From assembly GCA_020161655.1 (NCBI GenBank), contig JAIUPC010000014.1, forward strand, positions 1 to 64,000: a DNA stretch of 64,000 bases, read 5' to 3'. Under the pieces are notes generated by a model. The model searched no databases, had not been told where the DNA came from, and saw only the letters and a list, made by a program, of their open reading frames with translations. Below are positions 26,492 to 36,060 of this stretch, in pieces. The stretch is from Pseudomonadota bacterium. GTDB lineage: Bacteria > Pseudomonadota > Alphaproteobacteria > Rhodobacterales > Rhodobacteraceae. The stretch's first letter is position 1, and every line of letters begins with the position of its first letter. A program made the position numbers and the translations under genes.

Positions 26492-26521
26492 CCCCCGGGG
26501 GTATTTTCACAACGAAGAAGC
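26492..26521 (-). repeat. Dispersed intergenic repeat, variant B
   Basis: CCCCCGGGGGTATTTT then CACAACGAAGAAGC, the reverse complement of the copy at 8413-8440 with few changes. It sits in the 100-base gap between pdxA and rsmA, next to a C/G-rich inverted repeat (GGGGGCCGCC...GCCCCCG). The gap may therefore interrupt the operon by termination or processing. Confidence 0.55.
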
Positions 26522-26536
26522 GCAAAGGGGTTTTCA

Positions 26537-27385
26537 ATGGCTGCGATTGACGGCCTGCCGCCCCTGCGCGAGGTGATCGCAGCGCATGGGCTGAGCGCGA
26601 AGAAGTCGCTCGGCCAGAACTTTCTTCTGGACCTGAACCTGACCGCGAAGATCGCGCGGCTGGCGGGCGATCTCCGCCAGTCCGACGTGCTCGAGGTCGG
26701 CCCCGGCCCCGGCGGCTTGACGCGCGGGCTTCTGTCGGAGGGTGCGCGGAAGGTCTTGGCGGTGGAGAAGGACGAACGCTGTCTGCCCGCGCTGGCCGAG
26801 ATCGCCGCTGCCTACCCCGGACGCCTTGAGGTCATCAACGGCGATGCGCTGGATGTGGACCTGCGCGGGCGGCTGACACCGCCGATCCGCATCGCGGCGA
26901 ACCTGCCATATAATGTCGGAACGGAGCTTCTGGTGCGCTGGCTGACGCCGAAGGACTGGCCGCCCTTCTGGGAAAGCCTGACCTTGATGTTCCAGCGCGA
27001 GGTGGCGGAGCGGATCGTGGCCAAGCCCGGCGACGATGCCTACGGGCGGCTTGCGATCCTGTCCCAGTGGCGCGCCGATCCGGCCATCGCCCTGACCCTG
27101 CCGCCCGATGCCTTCACGCCGCCGCCCAAGGTCCATTCCTCGGTCGTGCATCTGAAGGCGCTGCCCGCGCCCCGCTTTCCGGCCAATGCAGCGACCCTGA
27201 ACCGCGTCGTCGCCGCCGGGTTCAACCAGCGCCGCAAGATGCTGCGGTCAAGCCTCAAGGGGCTCGGGCCGGGGATCGAGGGGAAGCTGGAGGAGGCCGG
27301 CATCGCGCCCACGGCGCGGGCCGAGGAGATCGGGCTTGAGCGCTGGTGCGCGCTGGCGCGGGTCATGGATGGCGGCCCGGCCTGA
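26537..27385 (+). CDS. rsmA: 16S rRNA (adenine1518-N6/adenine1519-N6)-dimethyltransferase
   Basis: A 282-residue methyltransferase (KsgA). It has [13 protein letters not shown] at the N-terminus, the SAM-binding loop [16 protein letters not shown], the acidic ribose-binding VEKDERC, and [12 protein letters not shown] with the catalytic NLPY motif, plus a small C-terminal domain starting near residue 195. It dimethylates two adjacent adenines near the 3' end of 16S rRNA. AAGGGG upstream serves as the ribosome site. Confidence 0.96.
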   Translation: MAAIDGLPPLREVIAAHGLSAKKSLGQNFLLDLNLTAKIARLAGDLRQSDVLEVGPGPGGLTRGLLSEGARKVLAVEKDERCLPALAEIAAAYPGRLEVINGDALDVDLRGRLTPPIRIAANLPYNVGTELLVRWLTPKDWPPFWESLTLMFQREVAERIVAKPGDDAYGRLAILSQWRADPAIALTLPPDAFTPPPKVHSSVVHLKALPAPRFPANAATLNRVVAAGFNQRRKMLRSSLKGLGPGIEGKLEEAGIAPTARAEEIGLERWCALARVMDGGPA

Positions 27386-27525
27386 GGCGCCCACCTCTTC
27401 AACAGTCAGGCATCGGCTGTAGCAAAGGGACGTCGCCGACCCCATATACATGACTGCTACATCAACAATCGCGCGGGGCCCTGGCCCTGCAGGCTTCCGC
27501 CCCGCGACAGGGAAAGGAGCTTGTG

Positions 27526-27828
27526 ATGTGGAAACGACTGATAAGCGCGAGCCTGACCTTCGGCCTTGCGGCGGCAGCGCCTCCGGCATTGGCGCAGGCC
27601 ACCTGCGGAGAATACGAGCGGCTCAGGACCGCCCTCACCGATGCCTACGGCGAAAGCGTGTCGGGGCGCGGCCTGCAATCCGAGACCCGGATGATCGAGC
27701 TTTGGCGGTCGCCCGCGACCGGGACCTGGACGGTCCTGATGATCCTGCCCAACGGCCTGACCTGCGTCATGGCCTCTGGCACCGACTGGCAGGACGAGCC
27801 GAAAGACAGGATCGGCACGAGCGGTTGA
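27526..27828 (+). CDS. Small secreted hypothetical protein
   Basis: A 100-residue protein with GGAAAGGAG upstream; the ATG at 27526 is preferred to an in-frame GTG at 27523. A signal peptide (KRLISASLTFGLAAAAPPALA) is followed by ATCGEYERL. The mature part is about 78 residues with two Cys, in TCGEY and LTCVMASG, that could form a disulfide, and a WRSPATGTWTVLM strand pair. Probably periplasmic. It resembles unnamed Rhodobacteraceae proteins; no function can be assigned. Confidence 0.7.
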   Translation: MWKRLISASLTFGLAAAAPPALAQATCGEYERLRTALTDAYGESVSGRGLQSETRMIELWRSPATGTWTVLMILPNGLTCVMASGTDWQDEPKDRIGTSG

Positions 27829-27862
27829 TCGCGGGGCGTGACCGGGGCCACGATGCCCGGGA

Positions 27863-28639
27863 TCAGCCCTGCTCGTCAGTCGCTGCCGGTGCCGGCGCTT
27901 CACCCTCTTCCGCCTTGGCGCGCGGTTTGCGCGGACGACGCTGGGCGGGTTTCGGCGCGGCGGTTTCCGCTGCCGGCGCCTCGGCCGAGGCCTGCGACAG
28001 GTCGGGCATCATGCTCGCGGTCGGCACGGCGGCGAGCCGCGCTTCGGGGGTTTCGACAAGGCCGGGGCCTTCGTCTTCGCCGCGATCCTCACCAAAGGTC
28101 GCCGCGCGACGATAGTCCTCACCGCCGCGTTCCGGGCTGCGCTCGCCACGCTGGTCCTCACGCCGCCGGTTTTGCTGCTGGCCGCGATCCTGATTGCGGT
28201 CCTGAGGGCCGCGATCCTGATTGCGGTCCTGGGGCGCGCGATCCGGCGCACGCTCGGGCTGGCGATCGCCGCGATCCTCGATCGTGGGCTGCTGGCCATA
28301 GCCGCCATTGCCGTTGCCATTCCCATTGCCGGTGTAGCCGCCCTGGCCGCCATCCTGACCGTGCTGCTGGCGGGTTTCCTGCTCGCGCTGCATCTCGCGC
28401 TGCGCCTCGCCGAGCATCCTTGTGTAATGCTCGGCATGCTGGAGGAAATTCTGCTCGGCCACGCGGTCATTCGACAGCTGCGCATCGCGCGCAAGCATCA
28501 GGTACTTGTCGATGATCTGCTGCGGGGTGCCACGCACCTTGCCTTCGGGGCCGGAACTGTCGAACACGCGGTTGACGATGTTGCCGAGCGTGCGCTGCCG
28601 GTTCGATTTCGACCGCGAGCGGGATTTGGATGATCTCAT
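27863..28639 (-). CDS. DUF4167 domain protein
   Basis: A 258-residue protein from ATG 28639 (MRSSKSRSRSKSNRQ). The first 80 residues are the conserved DUF4167 region: a basic start, NIVNRVFDSSGPEGKVRGTP, and FLQHAEHYTRML. The rest is low complexity, with Gly-Asn runs, Asp/Arg/Gln repeats such as QDRNQDRGPQDRNQDRG, and an Ala/Pro/Lys tail. The basic disordered chain suggests RNA or ribosome association, but I know of no demonstrated role. It follows prfA-prmC in the same direction after a 240-base gap. Confidence 0.85.
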   Translation of the reverse strand: MRSSKSRSRSKSNRQRTLGNIVNRVFDSSGPEGKVRGTPQQIIDKYLMLARDAQLSNDRVAEQNFLQHAEHYTRMLGEAQREMQREQETRQQHGQDGGQGGYTGNGNGNGNGGYGQQPTIEDRGDRQPERAPDRAPQDRNQDRGPQDRNQDRGQQQNRRREDQRGERSPERGGEDYRRAATFGEDRGEDEGPGLVETPEARLAAVPTASMMPDLSQASAEAPAAETAAPKPAQRRPRKPRAKAEEGEAPAPAATDEQG

Positions 28640-28747
28640 CTTGTGTCGTAAATCCAAGTCAATCGGAGGGAGTGGCCTTGCCCGATCCGCGAACCCGCTT
28701 CGTTTACCGGGGGCTGCGCATATTACCGAATTGGGCGAGACAGCGAT

Positions 28748-28764
28748 GTGGTCCCGAGGACCAC
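28748..28764 (-). other. Perfect hairpin downstream of prmC
   Basis: GTGGTCC-CGA-GGACCAC lies in the gap between prmC and the DUF4167 gene. There is no U-run after it on the minus strand, so it is at best a stabilising hairpin or factor-assisted stop. Confidence 0.35.
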
Positions 28765-28879
28765 CAGCGCTGGGGTGTTGTTTGCATGTTCAGGTCGGTG
28801 GGGCAAGCGGAATCTCTGCGGTATTGCCGAAATCGGCGGAATACACGTGAAAGCCGTGCTTCTGTCGCCGGTTTGCCGC

Positions 28880-29737
28880 TCAACTGGCGCCGCAGCCGCC
28901 CGTCGCCTCGGGCCAGCGCGCTTCGACCACCCGGTCGCGCCCGTCTAGGTCGGTGCGGACCTCCGGGCGGTCGAAGCCTGCGGCGTCAAGAAGGGCCTCG
29001 ACTGCACCGGCCTGCGTCGGCCCGATCTCAAGCAGAAGCCGCCCGCCCGGCATCAGCCGCGCCCCGGCCCCGGCGGCAATGGCGCGGTAGGCGTCAAGCC
29101 CGTCGCCACCGGGCGTCAGCGCGGCGCTGGGTTCCCAGTCGCGCACCTCCGGCGAAAGGCCGGGCATCTCGACTTCCGCGATATAGGGCGGGTTCGAGGC
29201 GATGAGGTCAAACTTGCCGGCGATGCCGTCGAACCAATCGGCCCTGAGGAAACGCGCGCGGGTCTTAAGGCCGAGGCTTTCGGCATTCTCCCTGGCGACG
29301 GCGAGCGCGGCTTCGGACTGGTCGGTTCCGGTGCCGGAAGCGAAGGGCATTCCGGCGAGGCAGGACAGAAGGATGCAGCCGGTGCCGGTGCCGAGGTCGA
29401 GCATCTTCACGAAGGGCCGTTCCAGCGCGGCGGTGACAAGGATTTCCGTCTCGGGCCTCGGGTCGAGCGTGTCGGGCGTGACGCGGAAGCGCTGGCCGTA
29501 GAAATCACGCCAGCCGGTGATCTGGCTGACGGGCTGGCGCGCGGCGCGGGCGGCGATGGCTGCGTCGAAGGCGGCGGCCATGCCAGCGTCGAACGGGTCC
29601 GCAAGATGCAGCGTGACCCGGTCGGGCGCGATCCGCATGGCATGGGCCAGAAGGCGGCGGGCGTCGCGGGGGGCGTCCTCTATCCCGGCGGCATTCAGTC
29701 GGGCGACGGCGGCGCGGAGCGCCTCGGCGGCGGTCAC
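28880..29737 (-). CDS. prmC: Peptide chain release factor N5-glutamine methyltransferase
   Basis: A 285-residue methyltransferase (HemK). It shows a helical N-terminal domain ending near [14 protein letters not shown], the SAM loop [16 protein letters not shown], and the catalytic [11 protein letters not shown] (NPPY). It methylates the Gln of the GGQ motif in release factors. The start overlaps the prfA stop by four bases, coupling enzyme to substrate. Confidence 0.95.
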   Translation of the reverse strand: MTAAEALRAAVARLNAAGIEDAPRDARRLLAHAMRIAPDRVTLHLADPFDAGMAAAFDAAIAARAARQPVSQITGWRDFYGQRFRVTPDTLDPRPETEILVTAALERPFVKMLDLGTGTGCILLSCLAGMPFASGTGTDQSEAALAVARENAESLGLKTRARFLRADWFDGIAGKFDLIASNPPYIAEVEMPGLSPEVRDWEPSAALTPGGDGLDAYRAIAAGAGARLMPGGRLLLEIGPTQAGAVEALLDAAGFDRPEVRTDLDGRDRVVEARWPEATGGCGAS

Positions 29738-30789
29738 GCTTCCATCTCGGCAAGCTTCGCCGCCTGATCATGGGCGACGAGCGCCTCCACCACCTCGGTC
29801 AGGTCGCCGGCCATGATCTGGCCAAGCGCATAGAGCGTCAGGTTGATGCGGTGGTCGGTCATCCTCCCTTGCGGGAAGTTGTAGGTGCGGATGCGTTCGG
29901 AACGGTCGCCGGACCCCACTTGCGACTTTCGGTCGGCGGCGCGCTCATTGGCGGCACGGGTACGCTCAAGATCGTAGAGCCGGGCGCGCAGCACCGCCAT
30001 CGCATTGGCGCGGTTCTGGTGCTGCGACTTTTCCGACGAGGTGACGATGATCCCGGTCGGCAGATGCGTGATCCGGACCGCCGAGTCGGTGGTGTTGACG
30101 TGCTGGCCGCCGGCGCCAGATGACCGCATCGTGTCGATGCGGATGTCGGCGGCGGGGATGTCGATCTCCACATCCTCGGCTTCGGGCAGGACGGCGACGG
30201 TGGCGGCAGAGGTGTGGATGCGGCCCCCCGCTTCCGTCTCGGGCACGCGCTGAACGCGGTGGACGCCGCTTTCGAACTTGAGGCGGGCAAAGACCCCCTC
30301 GCCCTCGATCCGCGCCATGGCTTCCTTGACGCCGCCAAGCTCGGTCTCGGAAAGCTCCATCAGGTCGAAGCGCCATCCCTGCGCTTCGGCATATTTCTGG
30401 TACATGCGGAGAAGGTCACCGGCGAAAAGGGCCGCCTCCTCGCCCCCGGTGCCGGGGCGGATTTCAAGGATCGCAGGGCGCGCGTCGGCGGCATCCTTCG
30501 GCAGAAGTGCTATCCGAAGCCGCGCCTCCATCTCGGGGATGCGGGCCTTCAGGCCGGGGATCTCATCCTCGGCCAGCGCCTTCATCTCGGGGTCGGCGAG
30601 CATCAGCTCGGCCTCGTCGAGATCGGAAAGCGCCTGCCGGTAGGCGGCGATTTCCGTGACCACGGGCTTCAGCTCGGAATACTCGCGGGACAGGGTGGCG
30701 ATCTCGGCAGGCTCGGCGCCAGCGGAAAGCTTCGCTTCGAGAAACCCGAAGCGGCGCGTGATCTGGTCGAGCTTGTCCAAGGGCACCAT
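29734..30789 (-). CDS. prfA: Peptide chain release factor 1
   Basis: A 351-residue class I release factor. It has the PxT recognition motif as PET in [18 protein letters not shown], where most RF1 proteins have PAT, and the catalytic GGQ in [15 protein letters not shown] near residue 230. It reads UAG and UAA. Upstream lies a frameshifted pseudogene, so its promoter may be in or before that remnant. Confidence 0.96.
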   Translation of the reverse strand: MVPLDKLDQITRRFGFLEAKLSAGAEPAEIATLSREYSELKPVVTEIAAYRQALSDLDEAELMLADPEMKALAEDEIPGLKARIPEMEARLRIALLPKDAADARPAILEIRPGTGGEEAALFAGDLLRMYQKYAEAQGWRFDLMELSETELGGVKEAMARIEGEGVFARLKFESGVHRVQRVPETEAGGRIHTSAATVAVLPEAEDVEIDIPAADIRIDTMRSSGAGGQHVNTTDSAVRITHLPTGIIVTSSEKSQHQNRANAMAVLRARLYDLERTRAANERAADRKSQVGSGDRSERIRTYNFPQGRMTDHRINLTLYALGQIMAGDLTEVVEALVAHDQAAKLAEMEA

Positions 30790-30820
30790 GGCGGCGGTTT
30801 CGCCTTTGTCCGGGCCGCGG

Positions 30821-31400
30821 TCAAGAGCGGTCGGCGCCCTGACCTGCCTCAGCGGCGCGAATGGCCGCCACCAGCCGCGGTCGGACTGGTCCGAGGTACC
30901 AGTCCGACCACTCCATCCGGCGGCCCTTGCGATCGGTGACGATCGTGCCTTCGGGCAGGGTGAGCAGCACCTCGGGCTTGACCTCCACCCCCGGCAGGGT
31001 GATCGCGATCAGGCCGGCGCGGCGGCGGCGCACCCAGGGCAGCGCCCCGCGCAGCCGGCCGAACCAGAGCCACGGAAACATGAACTCGGTCGGGAACTTC
31101 ACCACAAGCCCCGAGGACACCGCCGGCGTGTCATACGGCGGCAGTCCCTGCATGAACATGGCAAGCTTGGCCTGACACCCCCCCGTGGTCATGCCCGGAC
31201 GCAGGAATTCGACCGGATGGTCGCGGATTTCGATGCCTGCTTCCAGTCCCGGACGCGCGGTCGGTGATAGGGATCACCCGCATCAGTCCGGTCGCATGCA
31301 GCCGGACGGACCGCACCAGCCCGTTGATATCATCGACACCGTATTTCTGGCCCCAGCAGATCAGGACCAATTGCCATTCCGCTTGCTGTCGACCAGCCAT
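30821..31400 (-). pseudogene. Frameshifted remnant of a glycosyltransferase-like gene
   Basis: Two protein-like segments run in adjacent frames. From ATG 31400 the first 48 codons read MAGRQQAEWQLVLICWGQKY and on to VIPITDR. After a one-base surplus in the GCGCG run near 31255-31259, the sense continues as RPGLEAGIEIRDHPVEFL, then TTGGCQAKLAMFMQG, and later VVKFPTEFMFPWLWF with a basic, hydrophobic C-terminus, to the stop at 30821. Restoring one base gives about 192 residues. The LVLICWGxKYG start and GCQAKLAMF block resemble a Rhodobacteraceae family of roughly 280-300 residues, from memory, so an internal deletion may also be present. A sequencing error could explain the shift but not a shortened middle. 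Confidence 0.6.
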
Positions 31401-31437
31401 CTTGCCTTGTCCCCTCACCCCGGATTGCTCCGCCCTG

Positions 31438-32403
31438 TCATGCCTTGCGCCGGGTCCAGCCGTAAAGGCAGATCAGCTCATGCGCGACATGGGCGCCGGC
31501 AATGGCCGTGGCCCCGGTGGTGTCATAGGCCGGCGAAACCTCCACCACGTCGCCGCCGACCATGTTGATCCCGGCAAGATCGCGCAGGATCGCCGCCGCC
31601 TGCCATGAGGCCAGCCCGCCCCAGACCGGCGTGCCGGTGCCGGGGGCGAAGGCGGGATCGAGGCAGTCGATGTCGAAGGTGACGTAGGCCGGATGGTTGC
31701 CGAGGATACCCTTGATCTTCTTCACCACCGGTGCCGGACCGGTCTCATGCACCTCGCGCGCGTCGATCACGTTCACGCCCATGAAGTCGTCGTTATGGGT
31801 GCGGATGCCGACCTGAACCGAGGTCGTGGGATCCACGATGCCCGACTTGATCGCCTTGTAGAACATGGTGCCGTGGTCGATGCGGCTGAAGTCGTCATCA
31901 GGCCAGGTGTCCGAGTGAGCGTCGAAGTGCAAGAGGCTGATCGGCCCGAACTTTTCGGCATAGGCCTTGAGGATCGGGAAGGTGATGTAGTGATCGCCGC
32001 CAAGGGTGATCGAGCCCGCACCGGCGGCAAGGATGCCACGGATATGCGCCGTCAGCGTATCGGGGAAATCGGCCACTTTGGCATAGTCGAAGGCGACATC
32101 GCCGAAATCGACGACACCCATCTCTTCGAGCGGCGAATAGGGCCAGCCATAGGGCGGATCGAAGGGCTGAAGCGCGCTCGCCTCGCGGATCGCGCGGGGG
32201 CCGAAGCGGGTGCCGGTCCTGTGCGTCACCGCCTGATCAAAGGGTACGCCGGTGATCGCAAGATCGACGCCGGTCAGGTCTTTCGAATAGCGCCGGCGAA
32301 GAAAGCTGGTGGCGCCGCCAAAGGCGTTTTCAAAGGCGAGGCCACGGTTGCTGTTGCGGGTAAAGGCGAGGTCAACCTCGCTTTTCGCGTCTTCCAAAGC
32401 CAT
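31438..32403 (-). CDS. speB: Agmatinase-family ureohydrolase
   Basis: A 321-residue enzyme of the arginase/agmatinase fold. Metal-binding motifs are GGDHYITFPIL, HFDAHSDTW and FDIDCLDPAFAPGTGTPVWGG. Agmatinase makes putrescine and urea from agmatine, but guanidinobutyrase and similar hydrolases share these motifs, so the substrate is uncertain. A second family member is encoded at 43011-43967. Followed upstream, in the same direction, by an M20 hydrolase. Confidence 0.85.
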   Translation of the reverse strand: MALEDAKSEVDLAFTRNSNRGLAFENAFGGATSFLRRRYSKDLTGVDLAITGVPFDQAVTHRTGTRFGPRAIREASALQPFDPPYGWPYSPLEEMGVVDFGDVAFDYAKVADFPDTLTAHIRGILAAGAGSITLGGDHYITFPILKAYAEKFGPISLLHFDAHSDTWPDDDFSRIDHGTMFYKAIKSGIVDPTTSVQVGIRTHNDDFMGVNVIDAREVHETGPAPVVKKIKGILGNHPAYVTFDIDCLDPAFAPGTGTPVWGGLASWQAAAILRDLAGINMVGGDVVEVSPAYDTTGATAIAGAHVAHELICLYGWTRRKA

Positions 32404-32513
32404 GAGAAAGGCTCCGTGATGGGTTCTGGCGTCGTTCGAAGCCGGAGACGCCGCCGATCCGGGCGCATGGAAGATGCCACGCCGGACCGTCTTGTCAAGA
32501 TAATTTGATCAAA

Positions 32514-33677
32514 TCATGAAATCGGCTGGGCGCGTTCGACCAGACGGGCGAAGAAGCTGGCGCCGAAGGGGGCGGCCTCATCGTTGAAATTGTAGGCCGA
32601 ATGGTGAAGCCCTGCGCCCTCGCCCTGACCGAGGAAGAGGTAGCAGCCGGGCCGCGCTTCGAGGAGGTAGGAGAAATCCTCGGCCCCCATCTCGCGCCCG
32701 GCATTTGCGACAACGCCAGCCGCACCGGCGACCTCGGCGGCGATGTCGGCGGCGAAGCGGGTCTTGTCCGCATCATTCACCGTCGCGGGATAGCCCCAGT
32801 CGTACTCGACCTGCGCCGTCACGTTATGGGCGGCAGCGATGCCCTCGACGATCTCATGGAAGCGGCGTTTTAAAAGGTTGCGCACATCGGGATCGAAGGA
32901 GCGGATGGTGGCGGTCAGACGCGCCGTCTCCGGGATGATGTTCGAGGCGGTGCCGGCATGGATTTCCGTCACCGAAACAACGGCTTCCCTGAGGGGGTTC
33001 ACGTTGCGGCTGACGATGGTCTGCAAGGCGGCGGCAATGGCGACGGCGGCGGGAACCGGGTCGATACATTCATGCGGATAGGCGCCGTGGCCGCCCCGCC
33101 CGGTCAGCGTCACCCAGGCGGTATCGACGGCGGCCATGATCGGTCCCGGCGTCGTCACGAAGCGGCCCAGGGGCACCTGCGGCGTGTTGTGGAGAGCATA
33201 GACCTCGCCAATGCCGAAGCGGTCGAGGATGCCTTCCTGCACCATGACCTGACCGCCGCCGCCATCCTCTTCCGCCGGCTGGAAAATGAGCGCGACGCGG
33301 CCACGGAAACGGCGCGTCTCGGCGAGGTACTTCGCGGCACCGAGAAGCATGGCGGTATGGCCGTCATGGCCGCAGGCATGCATGACGCCGGGATTGGCAG
33401 AAGCATAGTCGAGGCCCGTCGTCTCGGTGATCGGCAGCGCGTCCATGTCGGCCCGCAGGCCGATGGTCGGCCCATCGCCCTGCCCTTCGATGATCGCCAC
33501 GATGCCCGTTGTGGCGATGCCTTCGTGAATCTCATTGACGCCGAATTCGCGCAGCCGCTCGGCCACGAAGGCCGCCGTCTTGTGGCAGGCGAACTCCAAC
33601 TCCGGATTGCGGTGGATATGGCGGCGCCACGCGCTCATCTCGGGGGCGAAATCGGCGATGCGGTTCAGGACGGGCAT
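32514..33677 (-). CDS. M20 family amidohydrolase (hippurate hydrolase/aminoacylase type)
   Basis: A 387-residue metalloenzyme. Motifs: GLRADMDALPITE (metal Asp), VMHACGHDGHTAMLLG (metal His), and FQPAEEDGGGGQVMV (catalytic Glu). The dimerisation domain lies near residues 180-290. Members cleave amide bonds of N-acyl amino acids or related compounds. Placed before the agmatinase-family gene with a 110-base gap, so a shared nitrogen-compound role is possible but unproven. Confidence 0.88.
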   Translation of the reverse strand: MPVLNRIADFAPEMSAWRRHIHRNPELEFACHKTAAFVAERLREFGVNEIHEGIATTGIVAIIEGQGDGPTIGLRADMDALPITETTGLDYASANPGVMHACGHDGHTAMLLGAAKYLAETRRFRGRVALIFQPAEEDGGGGQVMVQEGILDRFGIGEVYALHNTPQVPLGRFVTTPGPIMAAVDTAWVTLTGRGGHGAYPHECIDPVPAAVAIAAALQTIVSRNVNPLREAVVSVTEIHAGTASNIIPETARLTATIRSFDPDVRNLLKRRFHEIVEGIAAAHNVTAQVEYDWGYPATVNDADKTRFAADIAAEVAGAAGVVANAGREMGAEDFSYLLEARPGCYLFLGQGEGAGLHHSAYNFNDEAAPFGASFFARLVERAQPIS

Positions 33678-33742
33678 GTGGACTCTTTCAGGCCTTTGAC
33701 AGAGGGTCGCTCAAGAGATGGGTGAAAAGCGGAACTTCTGCA

Positions 33743-34561
33743 ATGGACAAGGACGCATCGGACCGGCTGGTCCACGACCCGGCGGGCGGAATCGACCGGC
33801 TTCTGGAGATCATGGCGCGGCTCAGGGACCCTGTTTCAGGCTGCCCATGGGACCTTGAGCAGGATTTCGCCAGCATCGCCCCCTATACGATCGAAGAGGC
33901 CTATGAGGTTGCGGATGCCATCGACCGCGAGGCCTGGGGCGAGTTGAAAGGCGAGCTGGGCGATCTTCTTTTCCAGGCAGTCTACCACGCGCAGATGGCG
34001 TCGGAGGCCGGGCATTTCGGCTTTGGCGATGTCGTCGCCACGATCTCGGACAAGATGGTCGCGCGGCATCCGCATGTCTTCGGCGACGACAGCCGCGACA
34101 AGTCCGCCGATGAGCAGACCCGCGACTGGGAGAGGATCAAAGCAAAGGAGCGCGGGCGGCAGGGCGTGCTCGACGGCGTGGCGCTGGGCCTGCCGGCGCT
34201 GACGCGGGCAATCAAGTTGCAGAACCGGGCGGCGCGGGTGGGTTTTGACTGGCCCTCGACCGCCGAGGTCATCGACAAGATCGTCGAGGAGGCCGAGGAG
34301 CTGAACGAGGCGCGGGCGGTGAAATCCGAGGCCGAGGTCTTCGAGGAGTTCGGCGATCTTCTTTTCGTCGTCGCCAACCTCGCGCGGCATCTTAAGATCG
34401 ACGCGGAAGCCGCTCTGCGCGCTGCAAATTCCAAGTTCACGCGACGGTTCGGCGCGATCGAGGCCTCGCTTGCCGCCAAGGGCAAGCGGCCCGAGGAAAG
34501 CACCTTGGCCGAGATGGACGCGCTTTGGGATGCGGCGAAAGTGGCGGAACGGGCGGGATAA
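33743..34561 (+). CDS. mazG: Nucleoside triphosphate pyrophosphohydrolase
   Basis: A 272-residue protein from ATG 33743 (MDKDASDRLVHDPAGG). It has two MazG domains. The first carries GCPWDLEQDFASIAPYTIEE and an EXXE...EXXD type metal site in EELGDLL-like GELKGELGDLLFQ. The second, near 170-235, has EEAEELNEA and EEFGDLLFVVANL. It hydrolyses NTPs to NMP and PPi, limiting abnormal nucleotides or (p)ppGpp effects. Confidence 0.94.
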   Translation: MDKDASDRLVHDPAGGIDRLLEIMARLRDPVSGCPWDLEQDFASIAPYTIEEAYEVADAIDREAWGELKGELGDLLFQAVYHAQMASEAGHFGFGDVVATISDKMVARHPHVFGDDSRDKSADEQTRDWERIKAKERGRQGVLDGVALGLPALTRAIKLQNRAARVGFDWPSTAEVIDKIVEEAEELNEARAVKSEAEVFEEFGDLLFVVANLARHLKIDAEAALRAANSKFTRRFGAIEASLAAKGKRPEESTLAEMDALWDAAKVAERAG

Positions 34562-34586
34562 GGTTTGCTCGCAACCCTGCCAGCAT

Positions 34587-34610
34587 CGGCTGGGGCCATC
34601 GCCCCAGCCG
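34587..34610 (+). terminator. Hairpin after mazG, terminator-like without a U-run
   Basis: CGGCTGGGGC-CATC-GCCCCAGCCG is a perfect ten-base-pair stem 25 bases after the mazG stop. No T-run follows, so intrinsic termination is uncertain. Confidence 0.45.
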
Positions 34611-34764
34611 CAGCGGAACCGTACAATCTAGACGGCCGGGGGCCTAAAGCCACCGGCCAGCGCCTGCCCTGCCCCCGGCAGGCGCTTCTCGCCCGCCGGG
34701 TCAGGCGCTGCCCTCCGTGGTCTCGGGCTGACACGGTCTTGCGGTGCCGTTTCCACATGAGCGG

Positions 34765-34788
34765 GACGACGCCAGTGGCGTCGTCTTT
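34765..34788. terminator. Hairpin between convergent mazG and cupin genes
   Basis: GACGACGCC-AGT-GGCGTCGTC followed by TTT on the plus strand, flanked by GCGGG/CCCGC that extend the pairing. It lies in the convergent gap, so it could serve either strand. The rest of the 290-base gap shows no gene. Confidence 0.45.
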
Positions 34789-34851
34789 CCCGCTCAATCC
34801 GGCGCCTCAAACTACCTCCCGTCCGTCAACGAAGGGCGGCAGCCCTGAACC

Positions 34852-35205
34852 TCACTTCAGCTTGATGCAGAAGTGCTTCCTGACCGGCTTTTCGATCTTC
34901 CACGTCCCCGCAAACCCCGGCTCGACGACGAAACCGTCGCCGGGGCGCAGCGTGACAGGGGCGCCGCCGTCGGGGGTGATGGTGATCTGGCCGTCGATCA
35001 GGTGGACGAATTCGTAGAACTTGTAGCTTGCGTGCCAGGTGCCGGGCGTCGCTTCCCAGGTGCCGCTGATCACGCTGCCGTCGATCGAGGTATGCTGCAC
35101 CCAGGTCTTCATCGTCGGGTTGCCCTCTACCTTGGTCCAGCCGTCAAGATCGGTCAGCATCGGTTCGGGCCCCGGCGCGGGAAAGCGGAAAACCATATCG
35201 CTCAT
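34852..35205 (-). CDS. Cupin domain protein (DUF861 type)
   Basis: A 117-residue single-domain cupin from ATG 35205 (MSDMVFRFPAPGPEP). The sequence MKTWVQHTSIDGSVISGTWE, then TITPDGGAPVTLRPGDGFVV and GTWKIEKPVRKHFC, fits the small DUF861 cupin family related to ureidoglycine aminohydrolase half domains. The usual metal His residues are sparse, so a non-metal binding or isomerase role is possible. Divergent from the GNAT gene. Confidence 0.78.
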   Translation of the reverse strand: MSDMVFRFPAPGPEPMLTDLDGWTKVEGNPTMKTWVQHTSIDGSVISGTWEATPGTWHASYKFYEFVHLIDGQITITPDGGAPVTLRPGDGFVVEPGFAGTWKIEKPVRKHFCIKLK

Positions 35206-35364
35206 GTCAGACCTTTCGGGATTTCGCTTCGGTTGCCCTATGTCGTATGGCCTCGCCGGCAGCCTGACAAGGGCCTGCCGATCCGGGTGGCAAAGGGGCG
35301 AGGAATGGGCGATGTAGTCCGAACCGCCCGGATCGGTGCGGGCAGATTTGGGAGAAGGACGGGC

Positions 35365-35946
35365 ATGCTGATCCGCGAGGCAAAGGCATCGGACGCCGCG
35401 CATCTGGTGCGCTTCATCAACATGGCGGCGGATGATCTGCCGCTTCATTTCTGGCGCGGCTCGGTCGGCCCGGAGGGCGACCCCTGGGCCTATGGCCGCG
35501 AACGGGCCGCGCGCGATACCGGCAATTTCTCCTACCGGAACGCCTGGCTTGCCGAGGTGGATGGCGAGGTTGCGGCCTGCCTTCTCGGCTATCCGGCGGA
35601 AGCCGAGCCCGGCCCGATTGATCCCGACATACCTGCCGTCCTCGTCCCGCTTCTGGAACTGGAAGCGATGGCGCCGGGGTCGTGGTATCTGAACGTCCTT
35701 GCGACCTATGACGGCTTTCGCGGCAAGGGCCTCGGCTCTGCGCTTCTGGCCCGCGCCGATGAGGTCGCGCGGGCGGCCGGCTTCAAGGAGATCAGCCTGA
35801 TCGCCGAGGATACGCATCTTGATGCGCTCCGCCTTTATGCCGCCAAGGGCTACCGCGAGGTCGCCCGTCGCCCGGTAGTCAGCGGCGACTGGCAGGTCGA
35901 TGCGAAGGAATGGGTCCTGTTCACCAAGTCGGTCAGCCCGGCCTAG
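35365..35946 (+). CDS. GNAT family N-acetyltransferase
   Basis: A 193-residue acyltransferase from ATG 35365 with GGAGAAGG upstream. It begins MLIREAKASDAAHLVRFIN and has the acetyl-CoA motif A around YLNVLATYDGFRGKGLGSALL, with FRGKGLG matching R/Q-x-x-G-x-G/A. The substrate is unknown. Confidence 0.85.
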   Translation: MLIREAKASDAAHLVRFINMAADDLPLHFWRGSVGPEGDPWAYGRERAARDTGNFSYRNAWLAEVDGEVAACLLGYPAEAEPGPIDPDIPAVLVPLLELEAMAPGSWYLNVLATYDGFRGKGLGSALLARADEVARAAGFKEISLIAEDTHLDALRLYAAKGYREVARRPVVSGDWQVDAKEWVLFTKSVSPA

Positions 35947-36000
35947 ACAGCGATCCGTCGCCGTGGCCAATCGCCATATTCCGATAAATTCAGTCATCTA

Positions 36001-36050
36001 TTGACCCGGCCGCCCCCGGATGGCAGAAACTTGCGAAATGCCTGACTAAA
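36001..36050 (+). promoter_or_regulatory. Upstream region of the iron-type binding protein, promoter and possible iron-box half site
   Basis: TTGACC at 36001-36006 is followed after 17 bases by CAGAAA, a weak -10. CCTGACTAAA at 36041-36050 lies just before the ribosome site and recalls half of the iron-responsive sites proposed for Rhodobacterales. I recall that consensus only roughly, so iron control is a guess. Confidence 0.25.
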
Positions 36051-36060
36051 GGAATCAACA

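Noticed and set aside
28172..28633. Hydrophobic plus-strand ORF opposite DUF4167
   Set aside because: Its Leu/Ile/Ala repeats are the antisense of the Asp-Arg-Gln repeat tail.
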